From: Lonsdalea britannica
Lineage (GTDB): Bacteria; Pseudomonadota; Gammaproteobacteria; Enterobacterales; Enterobacteriaceae
Length of the DNA stretch: 25,163 bases
Assembly: GCF_946477055.1 (NCBI RefSeq)
Contig: NZ_CAMKXG010000015.1
Span: forward strand, 1-25,163
Direction of reading: 5' to 3'
Shown: in pieces, positions 16,511-25,042 of the stretch
Layout: every line of letters begins with the position of its first letter
Position numbering within the stretch: the stretch's first letter is position 1
The notes under the pieces: model-generated
The model's input: only the letters and a program-made list of their open reading frames with translations
Databases searched by the model: none
Told to the model about the DNA's origin: nothing
Translations under genes and position numbers: made by a program

Positions 16511-17983
16511 ATGTCATTTTTGCAACTGCATCAGGCACGCTATCGACTCAGCGACACCCGCACGTTTTGGCTGGATGACGTCACCGTCCGCCAAAAAGAG
16601 AGCTGGGCGTTCGTCGGCGCCAACGGTAGCGGCAAATCGGTGCTGGCAAAGGCTATATCCGGCGAGTTGCCGTTGCTGGAAGGCCAGCGGCAGTGCGACT
16701 TTCAGCGCATCGCGCGGCTGTCGTTCGAACAGTTGCAACAGTTGGTGAACCAGGAGTGGCAGCGTAACAATACCGATATGCTGAGCGAAGGCGAAAATGA
16801 TACCGGCCGCACCACCGCAGAAGTGATTCAGGACGCCATCAGCGACGACGCGCGCTGTTCCGCGCTGGCCGAACAGTTCGGCATCGTCCCTCTGCTGCAA
16901 CGGCGTTTTAAGCATCTGTCCACGGGGGAAACGCGTAAGGTTATGCTGTGTCAGGCGCTGATGCCGCAGCCTGACCTGCTGATTCTGGACGAACCGTTCG
17001 ATGGGCTGGACGTCGGTTCCCGTCAACAGCTGAGCGACCTGTTAGCACAGTTGACGACACAGGGCTATACGCTGGTGCTGATCATCAATCGCTTCGAGGA
17101 CATTCCCGCGTTTGTCGAACACGTCGGGGTGCTGGCGGACTGTTCGCTCACCCGCCACGGTCAACGCGATCAGATTATGGCGGATGAGCTGGTGGCGCAG
17201 CTGGCCTACAGCGAGAAACTCCACGATGCCCGTTTACCAGAGCCAGAATCGCCGCGCCCGCAAGGCAGCCCAGACGCATCGCAACAGCCGTTGATCCAAC
17301 TTCATCACGGAGTCGTGAGCTACGACGACCGCCGGATACTGGACGACCTCAGTTGGACCGTGATGCCCGGCCAGCACTGGCAGATTATCGGGCCTAACGG
17401 AGCAGGGAAATCGACGCTGCTGAGTCTGATCACCGGTGACCATCCGCAGGGCTACAGCAACGATCTGACGCTGTTTGGCCGTCGACGGGGCAGCGGTGAA
17501 ACCATCTGGGACATCAAGCGACACATCGGTTACGTCAGCAGCAGCCTGCATATGGACTATCGCGTCAGCATCAGCGTCCGCCACGTCATTCTTTCCGGAT
17601 TTTTCGACTCTATCGGCGTGTATCAAACCGCTTCCGATCGGCAAAACCAACTCACGGCGGAGTGGCTGTCATTGCTGGGTCTGCCCGACGCCACGGCGGA
17701 TGCGCCCTTCCAATCGTTATCCTGGGGACAGCAGCGTCTGGTACTGATCGTCCGCGCGCTGGTGAAACACCCCGCCCTGCTGATCCTTGACGAGCCATTG
17801 CAGGGATTAGATCCGATAAATCGTCAGCTGATCCGCAGCTGGCTGGACCGGCTGATTGGAGAAGGCGACACGCAGCTACTGTTCGTCTCGCACCATGCGG
17901 AAGATGCGCCGCACTGCATCACGCATCGCCTAGAGTTTGTCCCGGAAGGTTCAACCTACCGCTACCAGCAAGAGGCGTGCTGA
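16511..17983 (+). CDS. modF: ModF tandem ABC ATPase
   Basis: Cytosolic protein of 490 residues, the same length as E. coli ModF, made of two fused ABC ATPase domains and no membrane segments. Domain 1 has Walker A GANGSGKS at 36-43, signature LSTGE at 136-140 and Walker B LLILDEP. Domain 2 has Walker A GPNGAGKS at 294-301, signature LSWGQQR and Walker B LLILDEP. It is linked to molybdate metabolism by its operon with modE, but its exact task is unknown. The frame is open 26 codons upstream into modE; AAGGAAACC before the chosen ATG and the family start decide the position. Confidence 0.94.
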   Translation: MSFLQLHQARYRLSDTRTFWLDDVTVRQKESWAFVGANGSGKSVLAKAISGELPLLEGQRQCDFQRIARLSFEQLQQLVNQEWQRNNTDMLSEGENDTGRTTAEVIQDAISDDARCSALAEQFGIVPLLQRRFKHLSTGETRKVMLCQALMPQPDLLILDEPFDGLDVGSRQQLSDLLAQLTTQGYTLVLIINRFEDIPAFVEHVGVLADCSLTRHGQRDQIMADELVAQLAYSEKLHDARLPEPESPRPQGSPDASQQPLIQLHHGVVSYDDRRILDDLSWTVMPGQHWQIIGPNGAGKSTLLSLITGDHPQGYSNDLTLFGRRRGSGETIWDIKRHIGYVSSSLHMDYRVSISVRHVILSGFFDSIGVYQTASDRQNQLTAEWLSLLGLPDATADAPFQSLSWGQQRLVLIVRALVKHPALLILDEPLQGLDPINRQLIRSWLDRLIGEGDTQLLFVSHHAEDAPHCITHRLEFVPEGSTYRYQQEAC

Positions 17984-17995
17984 GTTGACCAGTAT

Positions 17996-18017
17996 GACCC
18001 GGCGATGTCGTCGGGTC
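17996..18017 (+). terminator. Probable modF terminator hairpin
   Basis: GACCCGGCGA and TCGTCGGGTC form a ten-pair stem (one G-T wobble) beginning 12 bases after the modF stop codon. It is followed by CGTCCGTTTAACG, so the U-run is weak. Confidence 0.55.
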
Positions 18018-18052
18018 CGTCCGTTTAACGTTCCGGCCATCAGACCACCTTT

Positions 18053-18068
18053 GTGAGAGCGATTCCAC
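18053..18068 (+). promoter_or_regulatory. GalR/GalS-type operator 1 upstream of galE
   Basis: GTGAGAGCGATTCCAC matches 11 of 12 fixed positions of the Gal repressor consensus GTGNAANCGNTTNCAC, and shares CGATTCCAC with the E. coli external gal operator as I recall it. It lies 179-194 bases upstream of the galE ATG. Confidence 0.75.
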
Positions 18069-18115
18069 GAATTTACTTTTCAGCTTATTCTGTAGGTAAA
18101 ACACTTAATTGTTTC

Positions 18116-18131
18116 GTGGAAGTTTGTACAC
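18116..18131 (+). promoter_or_regulatory. GalR/GalS-type operator 2 (weaker)
   Basis: GTGGAAGTTTGTACAC matches 9 of 12 fixed positions of the Gal repressor consensus. Its centre is 63 bp from operator 1, and TACACT, a possible -10 element, overlaps its end. TTCCACGAA and TTCGTGGAA (18063-18071 and 18113-18121) are perfect inverted copies spanning both sites. Paired operators flanking a promoter are typical of gal operons. Confidence 0.5.
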
Positions 18132-18246
18132 TGTCTTCATGATGAGAGCATCAGGCTCAACAAAGCGCATTGTTCCCCTTTTCAATCGATTTTACGTCGG
18201 GCTTTGCATGCTCCCTCTTTTCCCTATTTTTTGACTAGAGGTCATT

Positions 18247-19263
18247 ATGAAGGTACTGGTTACAGGTGGGAGCGGTTACATAGGAAGCCATACCTGCGTG
18301 CAGTTGATCGCCTCAGGCCATCAGCCCATCATTCTCGATAATCTGTGCAACAGCAAATCGAGCGTCGTCCCCACCATCGCGCGACTTAGCGATCAAATTC
18401 CTATCTTCTATCAGGGCGACGTCCGCGACCGACAGCTGCTGGATGAAATTTTCTCCGAACATGCAATTGATGCCGTGATTCACTTTGCCGGTCTCAAAGC
18501 GGTGGGCGAGTCGGTGCAAAAGCCGATCGACTACTATGATAACAACGTCTATGGGACGCTGACGCTGGTCGACGCGATGAGAAAAGCCAACGTCAAAACG
18601 CTGATATTCAGCTCTTCGGCCACGGTCTACGGCGATCAGCCGCAGATCCCCTATCAGGAAAGTTTTCTCACGGGCATGCCTGCCAGCCCCTACGGGCGTA
18701 GCAAACTGATGGTGGAGCAGATCCTGCAGGATCTGCAACGCGCTGAACCAGAGTGGAGTATCGTGCTGCTGCGCTATTTCAATCCGGTCGGCGCGCATCC
18801 GTCGGGTGAAATGGGGGAAGATCCGCAGGGGATCCCCAATAATCTGATGCCATATATTGCGCAGGTCGCCGTGGGTCGCCGCGATTCCCTGGCGATATTC
18901 GGCAACGATTACCCTACCGCCGATGGCACCGGCGTAAGAGACTATATTCACGTTGTCGATTTGGCGGACGGTCACATCGCCGCCATGAACACGCTGCATC
19001 GCCAGCCCGGCGTCCACATCTATAATTTGGGAGCTGGCGTGGGTTACAGCGTGTTGCAGGTCGTTGCCTCATTCAGCAAAGCCTGCGGCAAACCCGTGCC
19101 TTATCACTTCGCGCCGCGACGTGAAGGCGATTTACCCGCCTACTGGGCGGATGCGGAAAAAGCAGCCCGCGATCTCAACTGGCGCGTGGCACGGACTCTG
19201 GATGAAATGGCCGCCGACGTCTGGCGCTGGCAGTCTTCTCATCCGACGGGGTTTCCTGACTAA
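18247..19263 (+). CDS. galE: UDP-glucose 4-epimerase
   Basis: Cytosolic NAD-dependent short-chain dehydrogenase-type epimerase that interconverts UDP-glucose and UDP-galactose. It has 338 residues, as in E. coli. The nucleotide-binding GGSGYIGS is at 7-14. The catalytic triad is intact: S124 in SSSATVYG, and Y149 and K153 in SPYGRSKLM. AGAGG five bases before the ATG supports the start. In E. coli galE is followed by galT and galK; here galM comes next after 75 bases. Even without a full Leloir pathway, GalE supplies UDP-galactose for lipopolysaccharide and exopolysaccharide. Confidence 0.97.
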   Translation: MKVLVTGGSGYIGSHTCVQLIASGHQPIILDNLCNSKSSVVPTIARLSDQIPIFYQGDVRDRQLLDEIFSEHAIDAVIHFAGLKAVGESVQKPIDYYDNNVYGTLTLVDAMRKANVKTLIFSSSATVYGDQPQIPYQESFLTGMPASPYGRSKLMVEQILQDLQRAEPEWSIVLLRYFNPVGAHPSGEMGEDPQGIPNNLMPYIAQVAVGRRDSLAIFGNDYPTADGTGVRDYIHVVDLADGHIAAMNTLHRQPGVHIYNLGAGVGYSVLQVVASFSKACGKPVPYHFAPRREGDLPAYWADAEKAARDLNWRVARTLDEMAADVWRWQSSHPTGFPD

Positions 19264-19338
19264 TTTCGACGGCAATGGCGTCTCTCCGCGCCGTATCACT
19301 TAGCGGGACGCGTTGTCAGTCGCGAAGTGGAGAGCGCA

Positions 19339-20397
19339 ATGCATAGCGAAACGACCGATATGCTGGCCCCGGACGGTCAGCCTTTTCAACGACATATACT
19401 GCGAAATGCCTCCGGTATGTCTGTCACCGTGATGGACTGGGGCGCGACGTGGACGTCTTGTCTACTGCCGCTGCCCCCCAATGAAACCCGTGAAGTCCTG
19501 CTCGGCTGCGCGCCCGAAGATTATCCCCATCAGAGCGCCTACCTGGGCGCCTCCGTTGGTCGCTATGCCAACCGGATTGCCAATGCGGTCATTGAGAAAA
19601 GCGGACACGTCACTCCTCTCGCGGCCAACAGCGGAAAAAACCAGCTGCATGGCGGCCCTGTCGGGTTTAATGCGCGTCGTTGGCAGATTGTCCAGCACAG
19701 CGAGAACGCCATCACCTATCAGCTGCACTCTCCGGCGGGCGATCAGGGGTTTCCCGGTCATCTCACCGTAGAAGCGCATTATCATCTCACCGACGACAAT
19801 CAGCTGACGATCACCTATCGTGCGGAGGTCGACACTCCCTGCCCGGTCTGCCTGACTAACCATGCCTATTTCAACCTCGACGGGACGTTCGAGGATGTCC
19901 GTCAACATCACCTCCAGCTGTTCGCCGACCAGTTTCTGCCGACCAACGCGGAAGGTATTCCTTTTGGCGAGATCAAGTCTGTTGCCAGCAGCAGCATGGA
20001 TTTCCGTCTGCCAAAAACACTGATGCAGGATTTTTTGACGGACGACGATCAACGCGCGGTCGGCGGCTATGACCATGCCTTTTTACTGCGGCAGGATACG
20101 CCCTCGCCCCATCCGGCCGCCGTATTGTGGTCCAGCGATAAGCGAATCAGACTGGACGTCAGCACCAGCGCCCCCGCGTTGCAGGTGTACACCGGCAATG
20201 CGCTCGAAGGTACGCCAGATCGTAACGGCGGCCACTACCCTAACTATGCTGGCATCGCGCTCGAAAGCGAGTTTTTACCGGATAGCCCTCATCACCCCGA
20301 ATGGCCGCAGCCTGACTGCTGGCTCAGGCCTGGGGAAACCTACCTGTCGCTGACCGCCTATCGGTTTTTCTTCGATGATGCGCCGAACGTGCTCTAG
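19339..20397 (+). CDS. galM: Galactose mutarotase (aldose 1-epimerase)
   Basis: Cytosolic aldose 1-epimerase that interconverts alpha and beta anomers of galactose and glucose. It has 352 residues (E. coli 346). The active-site histidines lie in NQLHGGP (H104) and TNHAYFNLDG (H175). The catalytic glutamate is E309 or E311 in ALESEFLPDSP. An in-frame GTG at 19327 gives four extra residues. I chose the ATG at 19339 because GGAG sits six bases before it and the GTG itself overlaps that ribosome site. In complete gal operons GalM feeds alpha-galactose to GalK, which is not encoded here, so its main local substrate is uncertain. Confidence 0.95.
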   Translation: MHSETTDMLAPDGQPFQRHILRNASGMSVTVMDWGATWTSCLLPLPPNETREVLLGCAPEDYPHQSAYLGASVGRYANRIANAVIEKSGHVTPLAANSGKNQLHGGPVGFNARRWQIVQHSENAITYQLHSPAGDQGFPGHLTVEAHYHLTDDNQLTITYRAEVDTPCPVCLTNHAYFNLDGTFEDVRQHHLQLFADQFLPTNAEGIPFGEIKSVASSSMDFRLPKTLMQDFLTDDDQRAVGGYDHAFLLRQDTPSPHPAAVLWSSDKRIRLDVSTSAPALQVYTGNALEGTPDRNGGHYPNYAGIALESEFLPDSPHHPEWPQPDCWLRPGETYLSLTAYRFFFDDAPNVL

Positions 20398-20687
20398 CCG
20401 CTCGATGAATGATGTCTGGACTAATGTCCGCGACCTTAGGTCAGATCAAAAATCATCGGCGGATTATGAGTACACTATCCACAGCCCTGACCGGCGATAG
20501 GTGGCCCGAATAGTCACCAGAAGATACTATATGGATCGTCGGTTTTAATGCCGCCCGTTGGCCGCCCTTTTCGGTCATCGGTCCCCTGATACTCTGGCAT
20601 TTGGGGAAAGTGACAAGCTGAACCGATCAAGCTAGCTGTTTTATGCCGCAATTGCGCGCAATAAACTGACAGTGAGACGACAAGCGA
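20398..20687. other. Intergenic region galM-gpmA, no gene seen
   Basis: About 290 bases with no convincing reading frame, tRNA or repeat element. A short palindrome GACCTTAGGTC (20432-20442) and a small GGAC/GTCC stem just before it lie soon after the galM stop codon; neither has a U-run. I cannot exclude a small RNA. Confidence 0.4.
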
Positions 20688-20717
20688 TTGCCGATGACTG
20701 TTCTACAGCCCTATAAT
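20688..20717 (+). promoter_or_regulatory. gpmA sigma-70 promoter
   Basis: TTGCCG (20688-20693) and a perfect TATAAT (20712-20717) are separated by 18 bases. Transcription would begin near 20724, leaving a leader of about 39 bases with a good ribosome site. A strong promoter suits a high-flux glycolytic enzyme. Confidence 0.8.
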
Positions 20718-20762
20718 GTGGCCAGTCATTACAGAAATCTTAGGATCTGAAGGAGTTAAGCT

Positions 20763-21515
20763 ATGGCTGTAACTAAGCTGGTACTGGTACGACACGGCGA
20801 AAGCCAGTGGAACAAAGAAAACCGCTTCACCGGCTGGATGGACGTTGAACTGTCTGAAAAAGGCGTCAACGAAGCCAAACAGGCTGGTAAATTACTGAAA
20901 GAAGAAGGTTTTTCTTTCGATTTCGCTTACACCTCCGTGCTGAAACGTGCCATCCACACACTGTGGAACGTACTGGACGAACTGGATCAGGCTTGGCTGC
21001 CAGTAGAAAAAAGCTGGAAACTGAACGAACGCCATTACGGTGCTTTGCAGGGACTGAACAAATCCGAAACCGCTGATAAATACGGTGACGATCAGGTGAA
21101 ACTGTGGCGTCGTGGTTTTGCCGTGACTCCGCCGGAACTGACCCGTGAAGACGACCGTTTCCCGGGGCACGATGCGCGTTATGCTTCTCTGACCGACGAA
21201 GAGCTGCCGCTGACTGAAAGCCTGGCGCTGACCATTGATCGCGTGGTCCCGTTCTGGAATGAAACCATTCTGCCGCGTCTGAAAAGCGGTGAGCGCATTG
21301 TCATTGCTGCCCACGGTAACTCACTGCGTGCGCTGGTCAAATATCTGGACAACCTGAGCGAAGACGAAATTCTGGAACTGAACATCCCGACTGCCGTACC
21401 GCTGGTTTACGAATTTGACGAAAACTTCAAACCGACCAAACGTTACTACCTGGGCAACGCGGACGAAATCGCCGCTAAAGCTGCAGCAGTAGCGAACCAG
21501 GGTAAAGCGAAGTAA
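20763..21515 (+). CDS. gpmA: 2,3-bisphosphoglycerate-dependent phosphoglycerate mutase
   Basis: Cytosolic cofactor-dependent phosphoglycerate mutase, which interconverts 3- and 2-phosphoglycerate in glycolysis and gluconeogenesis. The 250 residues align end to end with E. coli GpmA. The RHG motif carries the phosphorylated H11 (VRHGESQWN), E89 is in LNERHYG, and the second catalytic histidine is in AAHGNSLRA near residue 184. AAGGAG seven bases before the ATG supports the start. Codon choice looks more biased than in the neighbours, as expected for a highly expressed gene. It is monocistronic, between its own promoter and terminator. Confidence 0.97.
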   Translation: MAVTKLVLVRHGESQWNKENRFTGWMDVELSEKGVNEAKQAGKLLKEEGFSFDFAYTSVLKRAIHTLWNVLDELDQAWLPVEKSWKLNERHYGALQGLNKSETADKYGDDQVKLWRRGFAVTPPELTREDDRFPGHDARYASLTDEELPLTESLALTIDRVVPFWNETILPRLKSGERIVIAAHGNSLRALVKYLDNLSEDEILELNIPTAVPLVYEFDENFKPTKRYYLGNADEIAAKAAAVANQGKAK

Positions 21516-21529
21516 TTTCGCTTCCACCC

Positions 21530-21563
21530 AATAAAAAACCCGGCTCAGGCCGGGTTTTTTATT
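21530..21563 (+). terminator. gpmA intrinsic terminator
   Basis: A perfect 15-bp inverted repeat (21530-21544 and 21549-21563) has a GCCGGG core and a TCAG loop, with six A before and six T after. It begins 15 bases past the stop codon and would work in both directions. Confidence 0.95.
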
Positions 21564-21793
21564 GCTCGTCGTAAATAACTCGTTGCATCACGTCTTAACG
21601 AGGAGAGTGGCGACGGCGGAGACATCACTTTACCCTAAGGGCTGTTTTGCAGACGCTGACGAAACAGATGCACGCCTCTTCAGAGAGGGCTCATACCTAT
21701 TCTTCAATGAGTGGACGCAGTCGGAACCGACCAAACGAGGCGGAAACAGAGATCGGAACACGCCTTCCCCTATCCTTTCGCAACCTCAAACGT
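21564..21793. other. Intergenic region gpmA-aroG, no gene seen
   Basis: About 230 bases between the gpmA and aroG terminators. Reading frames here have no family resemblance and no ribosome sites. The segment contains a GCCTCT/AGAGGGC stem near 21674-21690. Since a plus-strand terminator (21794-21823) follows it, a small plus-strand transcript is possible but I identified no promoter. Confidence 0.35.
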
Positions 21794-21823
21794 AAAACCA
21801 CCGCCATAAAGGCGGTGGTTTTT
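21794..21823. terminator. Bidirectional terminator after aroG
   Basis: AAAACCACCGCC (21794-21805) and GGCGGTGGTTTT (21811-21822) form a perfect 12-bp stem with an ATAAA loop. Four to five U follow on both strands. It lies 23 bases past the aroG stop codon on the minus strand. Confidence 0.9.
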
Positions 21824-21845
21824 ATGTTATAGCTCTGACCGACGA

Positions 21846-22898
21846 TTAGCCGCGGCGTTGACGCACCGCATCGGCTAACTGACGCAGCAGCGTTGCGGTA
21901 TCATCCCAACCAATGCAACCATCGGTGATGCTTTTACCGTACACCAGCGTCTCGCCGCTATCCGGATTTTGATTGCCTTCGACCAGATGACTTTCGATCA
22001 TCACGCCCATAATGGCTTTTTCGCCACCCGCGATCTGCGCACAGACATCAGTACCCACGTCCATCTGTTTCTTGAACTGTTTGCTGCTGTTGGCGTGGCT
22101 AAAGTCGATCATCACCTGCGGTGTCAGTCCGGCTTTTTCCAAACCGACTTTCACTTCCTGCACATGCTTCGCGCTGTAGTTTGGCTCTTTACCGCCGCGC
22201 AGAATAATGTGGCAATCATTGTTGCCGCTGGTATTCACGATGGCGGAGTGACCCCACTTGGTCACAGACAGGAAGCAGTGCGGCGCCTGAGCGGCGTTAA
22301 TCGCATCGATGGCGACCTTGATCGTGCCGTCGGTGCCGTTTTTGAATCCAACCGGGCAGGACAGACCGGAAGAAAGCTCACGGTGTACCTGAGACTCCGT
22401 GGTACGCGCGCCAATCGCGCCCCAGCTCATCAGATCGGCCAGGTACTGCGGAGTGATCATATCCAGGAACTCACCCGCGGCGGGCAGGCCGGTGTCGTTG
22501 ATATCCAGCAACAGTTTGCGAGCGATGCGCAGGCCGTCATTGATCTGGAAGCTGTGATCCATGTACGGGTCGTTGATAAGTCCTTTCCAGCCCACCGTCG
22601 TACGCGGTTTCTCGAAGTAGACTCTCATGACGATTTCCAGCTCGCCATTCAGTTCCTGACGCAGCGCCTGCAATTTAGCGGCATACTCTTTCGCAGCTTT
22701 AACATCGTGAATGGAGCAAGGACCGATAATCACCAGCAGACGATCGTCGCCGCCGTGCAGTATTTTATGGATGGCAGAGCGGGCCTGAGATACCGTCTTG
22801 GCGGCATTTTCCGTCGCGGGAAATTTCTCCAGCAGCGCGACAGGTGGCAACAACTCTTTGATCTCTTTAATTCTTAAATCGTCGTTTTGATAACTCAT
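21846..22898 (-). CDS. aroG: DAHP synthase, phenylalanine-sensitive type
   Basis: 3-deoxy-D-arabino-heptulosonate 7-phosphate synthase, the first step of the shikimate pathway (phosphoenolpyruvate plus erythrose 4-phosphate), cytosolic. The 350 residues align with E. coli AroG without gaps, including metal ligand C61 in GPCSIHD and PRTTVGWKG around 98-106. D146, P150 and S180, positions tied to phenylalanine feedback in E. coli, are unchanged, so inhibition should be intact. Five extra upstream codons (MIGIT) are open, but MSYQNDDLRIKEI is the family start. The ribosome site is weak. A TATAAT on the minus strand (22997-23002) suggests a leader of about 90 bases containing a GTGGGC/GCCCAC stem. 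I saw no clear TyrR box. Confidence 0.96.
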   Translation of the reverse strand: MSYQNDDLRIKEIKELLPPVALLEKFPATENAAKTVSQARSAIHKILHGGDDRLLVIIGPCSIHDVKAAKEYAAKLQALRQELNGELEIVMRVYFEKPRTTVGWKGLINDPYMDHSFQINDGLRIARKLLLDINDTGLPAAGEFLDMITPQYLADLMSWGAIGARTTESQVHRELSSGLSCPVGFKNGTDGTIKVAIDAINAAQAPHCFLSVTKWGHSAIVNTSGNNDCHIILRGGKEPNYSAKHVQEVKVGLEKAGLTPQVMIDFSHANSSKQFKKQMDVGTDVCAQIAGGEKAIMGVMIESHLVEGNQNPDSGETLVYGKSITDGCIGWDDTATLLRQLADAVRQRRG

Positions 22899-22996
22899 AG
22901 TAATCCCAATCATTCCCGAACGGTGGGCTTAGCCTGTGGTCATTGCCCACAATCCCGTCAGCCACAAATAAAAGCAGGAAACCCCGCGGATGATGC

Positions 22997-23002
22997 ATTA
23001 TA
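22997..23002 (-). promoter_or_regulatory. Candidate aroG -10 element
   Basis: A perfect TATAAT on the minus strand lies 99 bases upstream of the aroG ATG. The -35 region at 16-18 bp spacing (GGATTT or GATTTT) is poor, so the promoter may need an activator. Confidence 0.45.
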
Positions 23003-23167
23003 AAACAAGCTAACGACTAAAATCCCTGAATAATTCACCCTCGTCCGAGGAATACCCAGGCGCCTACGGTGTTTCCCAGCAATGAATTCCCTTTCCCGAT
23101 GCGAATGTGGGTTTTTTGTCCCGTTTGACATACAGTTAAAACAGGCATGTAAACAGGAAGCCATTCG

Positions 23168-24094
23168 ATGACCCAATCTCGCTCTAAAGAACAGAACAAT
23201 AGTCAACGACTGCTGGCGGCGTTTACGATCACCGCCGTTTTCATGGTCGTTGAAACAGTCGGTGGGCTGATCTCAGGCTCCCTCGCGCTGCTGGCGGACG
23301 CCGGACATATGCTAACTGACACCGCCGCGCTGCTGGTGGCCTTGCTGGCCGTACGCTTCGCGGCGCGTCGTCCCACCGCCAACCACACTTTTGGTTTCCT
23401 GCGGTTGACCACGCTCGCGGCTTTCGTGAACGCCATCGCGTTATTCATCATCACCGTATGGATTTGCTGGGAAGCCTTTCAACGCTTTAGCCATCCCCAG
23501 CCGATAGCGGGCGTCCCGATGCTGATCATCGCCGTCGGTGGTCTCTTGGTTAACCTGTTCGCGTTCTGGCTGTTACATCGCGGCGGCGGCGAAAAAAACA
23601 TGAACGTCCGAGCCGCGGCTCTGCACGTGCTAGGCGATATGTTGGGCTCGGTCGGCGCGATTGCCGCAGCGCTCATTATCATGGTGACCGGTTGGACGCC
23701 GATTGATCCCATTTTATCCCTGGTGGTATCAGTGCTGATCTTACGTAGCGCGTGGTCATTGCTGAAAGAAAGTCTTCATGAGTTGCTGGAGGGGTCGCCC
23801 GCACAGATTGATGCCGAGGCGTTAAAGCGGGATTTAAGCGCCGATATTCCGGCGGTGCAAAACGTACACCATGTCCACCTATGGCAGGTCGGAGAAAAGC
23901 CGCTGCTCACGCTGCACGCGCAGGTGACGCCCCCTGACGATCACGACGCCCTGTTGCAACAAATCCAGGCCTACCTGCTACAGCGTTATCAGATAGACCA
24001 TGTGACCATCCAGATGGAATATCACCACTGCGATCACGGCCACTGCCATATTCAGCAAGTGGCCGGCGAGCACCATCATCATCATCACCACTGA
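23168..24094 (+). CDS. zitB: Zinc efflux transporter ZitB (CDF family)
   Basis: Cation diffusion facilitator that exports Zn2+ from the cytosol in exchange for protons. It has 308 residues (E. coli ZitB 313) and six predicted membrane helices between about residues 16 and 200. Transport-site residues are present: D44, H47 and D51 in [10 protein letters not shown], and H153 and D157 in HVLGD. The cytosolic C-terminal domain contains HHVHLWQV and ends in a histidine-rich tail with seven consecutive histidines. AGGAAG lies seven bases before the ATG. It is divergent from aroG and convergent with pnuC, with only 16 bases between stop codons and no terminator visible there. Confidence 0.94.
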   Translation: MTQSRSKEQNNSQRLLAAFTITAVFMVVETVGGLISGSLALLADAGHMLTDTAALLVALLAVRFAARRPTANHTFGFLRLTTLAAFVNAIALFIITVWICWEAFQRFSHPQPIAGVPMLIIAVGGLLVNLFAFWLLHRGGGEKNMNVRAAALHVLGDMLGSVGAIAAALIIMVTGWTPIDPILSLVVSVLILRSAWSLLKESLHELLEGSPAQIDAEALKRDLSADIPAVQNVHHVHLWQVGEKPLLTLHAQVTPPDDHDALLQQIQAYLLQRYQIDHVTIQMEYHHCDHGHCHIQQVAGEHHHHHHH

Positions 24095-24110
24095 TGGCGC
24101 TCAGTCGCTG

Positions 24111-24836
24111 TTAGCCGGCTCGGGCCAGAGGGCGCGACTGATTCTCGCGGGCGCCCTTTATCCACAGCCAGGAGCCGTTGAGGGCTATCAGCGTCAGGAT
24201 GGCGTATTGCAGTGACATCGCATAGACGCCCTGATAGGCAAAGATCACCACGCTGATAACATCGATGACCACCCAGATCAGCCAGTTTTCGACGTATTTA
24301 CGCGTCATCAGGATCATCGCCACGATGGACAGCACGGTCATTGTGGAGTCCCAGAAGGGGAAAGCATCAGGCTGTAGCTGAGGACGCTCAACGCTGATTC
24401 CGATGCCTTTCATCAACATCATGGCGATATCAGTCAACAGCGCAAAGAGCGCGTCGATATAAACCGTCATCAGGCCAATCGCCACGATGCATGCCGCGCC
24501 CCATCCCAGTGATTGCGGCAGAGACAGCCAGCGTATGCGCAACTCGGATTCATCGGCGCTGGTCTTACGGCTCCAGGCATACCACCCATAGAGATTCGCG
24601 CCGAAGAAAAAGATCTGCAGCAGCAAGCTGGCATAAAGCTGGATCTGAAAGAAAATCAATGCAAACAACGTGACGTTGATCAGCCCGAACAGATAATTAC
24701 TCGTCTTCTCAAGGCTAGCCAACCCGATACACAGTAAACCGAATAAAGTCCCCAAGGCTTCAACCCACGACAGGTCGTAACCGTTCGCGCCTAAAGGGAT
24801 ATGAACCAGAATATTGCTCGTACTGAAAAAATCCAT
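24111..24836 (-). CDS. pnuC: Nicotinamide riboside transporter PnuC
   Basis: Inner-membrane facilitator for nicotinamide riboside, feeding NAD salvage. It has 241 residues (E. coli 239) and about seven hydrophobic segments, with conserved LQPDAFPFWDS, MTRKYVENW and QGVYAMSLQY. The frame extends 32 codons further. I chose MDFFSTSNILVHIPLG because it is the family start and GAGGTGAAG precedes it. In E. coli nadA lies directly upstream in the same operon; no nadA-like sequence is present upstream here up to the window end. A NadR-like box lies 64-81 bases upstream, so pnuC seems to have its own promoter. Confidence 0.94.
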   Translation of the reverse strand: MDFFSTSNILVHIPLGANGYDLSWVEALGTLFGLLCIGLASLEKTSNYLFGLINVTLFALIFFQIQLYASLLLQIFFFGANLYGWYAWSRKTSADESELRIRWLSLPQSLGWGAACIVAIGLMTVYIDALFALLTDIAMMLMKGIGISVERPQLQPDAFPFWDSTMTVLSIVAMILMTRKYVENWLIWVVIDVISVVIFAYQGVYAMSLQYAILTLIALNGSWLWIKGARENQSRPLARAG

Positions 24837-24899
24837 CTTCACCTCGTCTGACCCGAAACTCACTGTATTGTCATGGCCTCTGACCGTAGAGTCAGACGG

Positions 24900-24917
24900 C
24901 GTTTTATATACTAAACA
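24900..24917 (-). promoter_or_regulatory. NadR-box-like operator upstream of pnuC
   Basis: The 18-base site is CGTTTT, six bases, TAAACA on the plus strand. Compared with the enterobacterial NadR consensus TGTTTA-N6-TAAACA, one half is perfect and the other matches four of six. A small inverted repeat TCTGAC/GTCAGA (24879-24896) follows in the leader. The target gene, an NAD-precursor transporter, fits NadR control. Confidence 0.6.
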
Positions 24918-25042
24918 AAATAGCCATATCACACCACTTAATTACGCTTTAATGCGACATAAATTGCACTTGGGTTTAATTTATTAAAAATGAATGACTG
25001 GATTAATAAGGATAGCTGGCGAGCGGCCTCTCGCCCGGCGCT

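Noticed and set aside
21647..21832. 61-codon open frame between gpmA and aroG
   Set aside because: It runs through the bidirectional terminator, lacks a ribosome site and has no recognisable motif.
22899..22950. Leader peptide and attenuator for aroG
   Set aside because: The only ATG frame in the leader is four codons (MTTG), and the longer GTG frame overlaps into aroG with no ribosome site and no run of aromatic codons.
23125..23153. TTGACA-N17-TGTAAA as the zitB promoter
   Set aside because: The spacing is ideal, but transcription would start near 23160, downstream of the AGGAAG ribosome site, so a normally translated message seems unlikely from it. It remains possible for leaderless-like transcripts.
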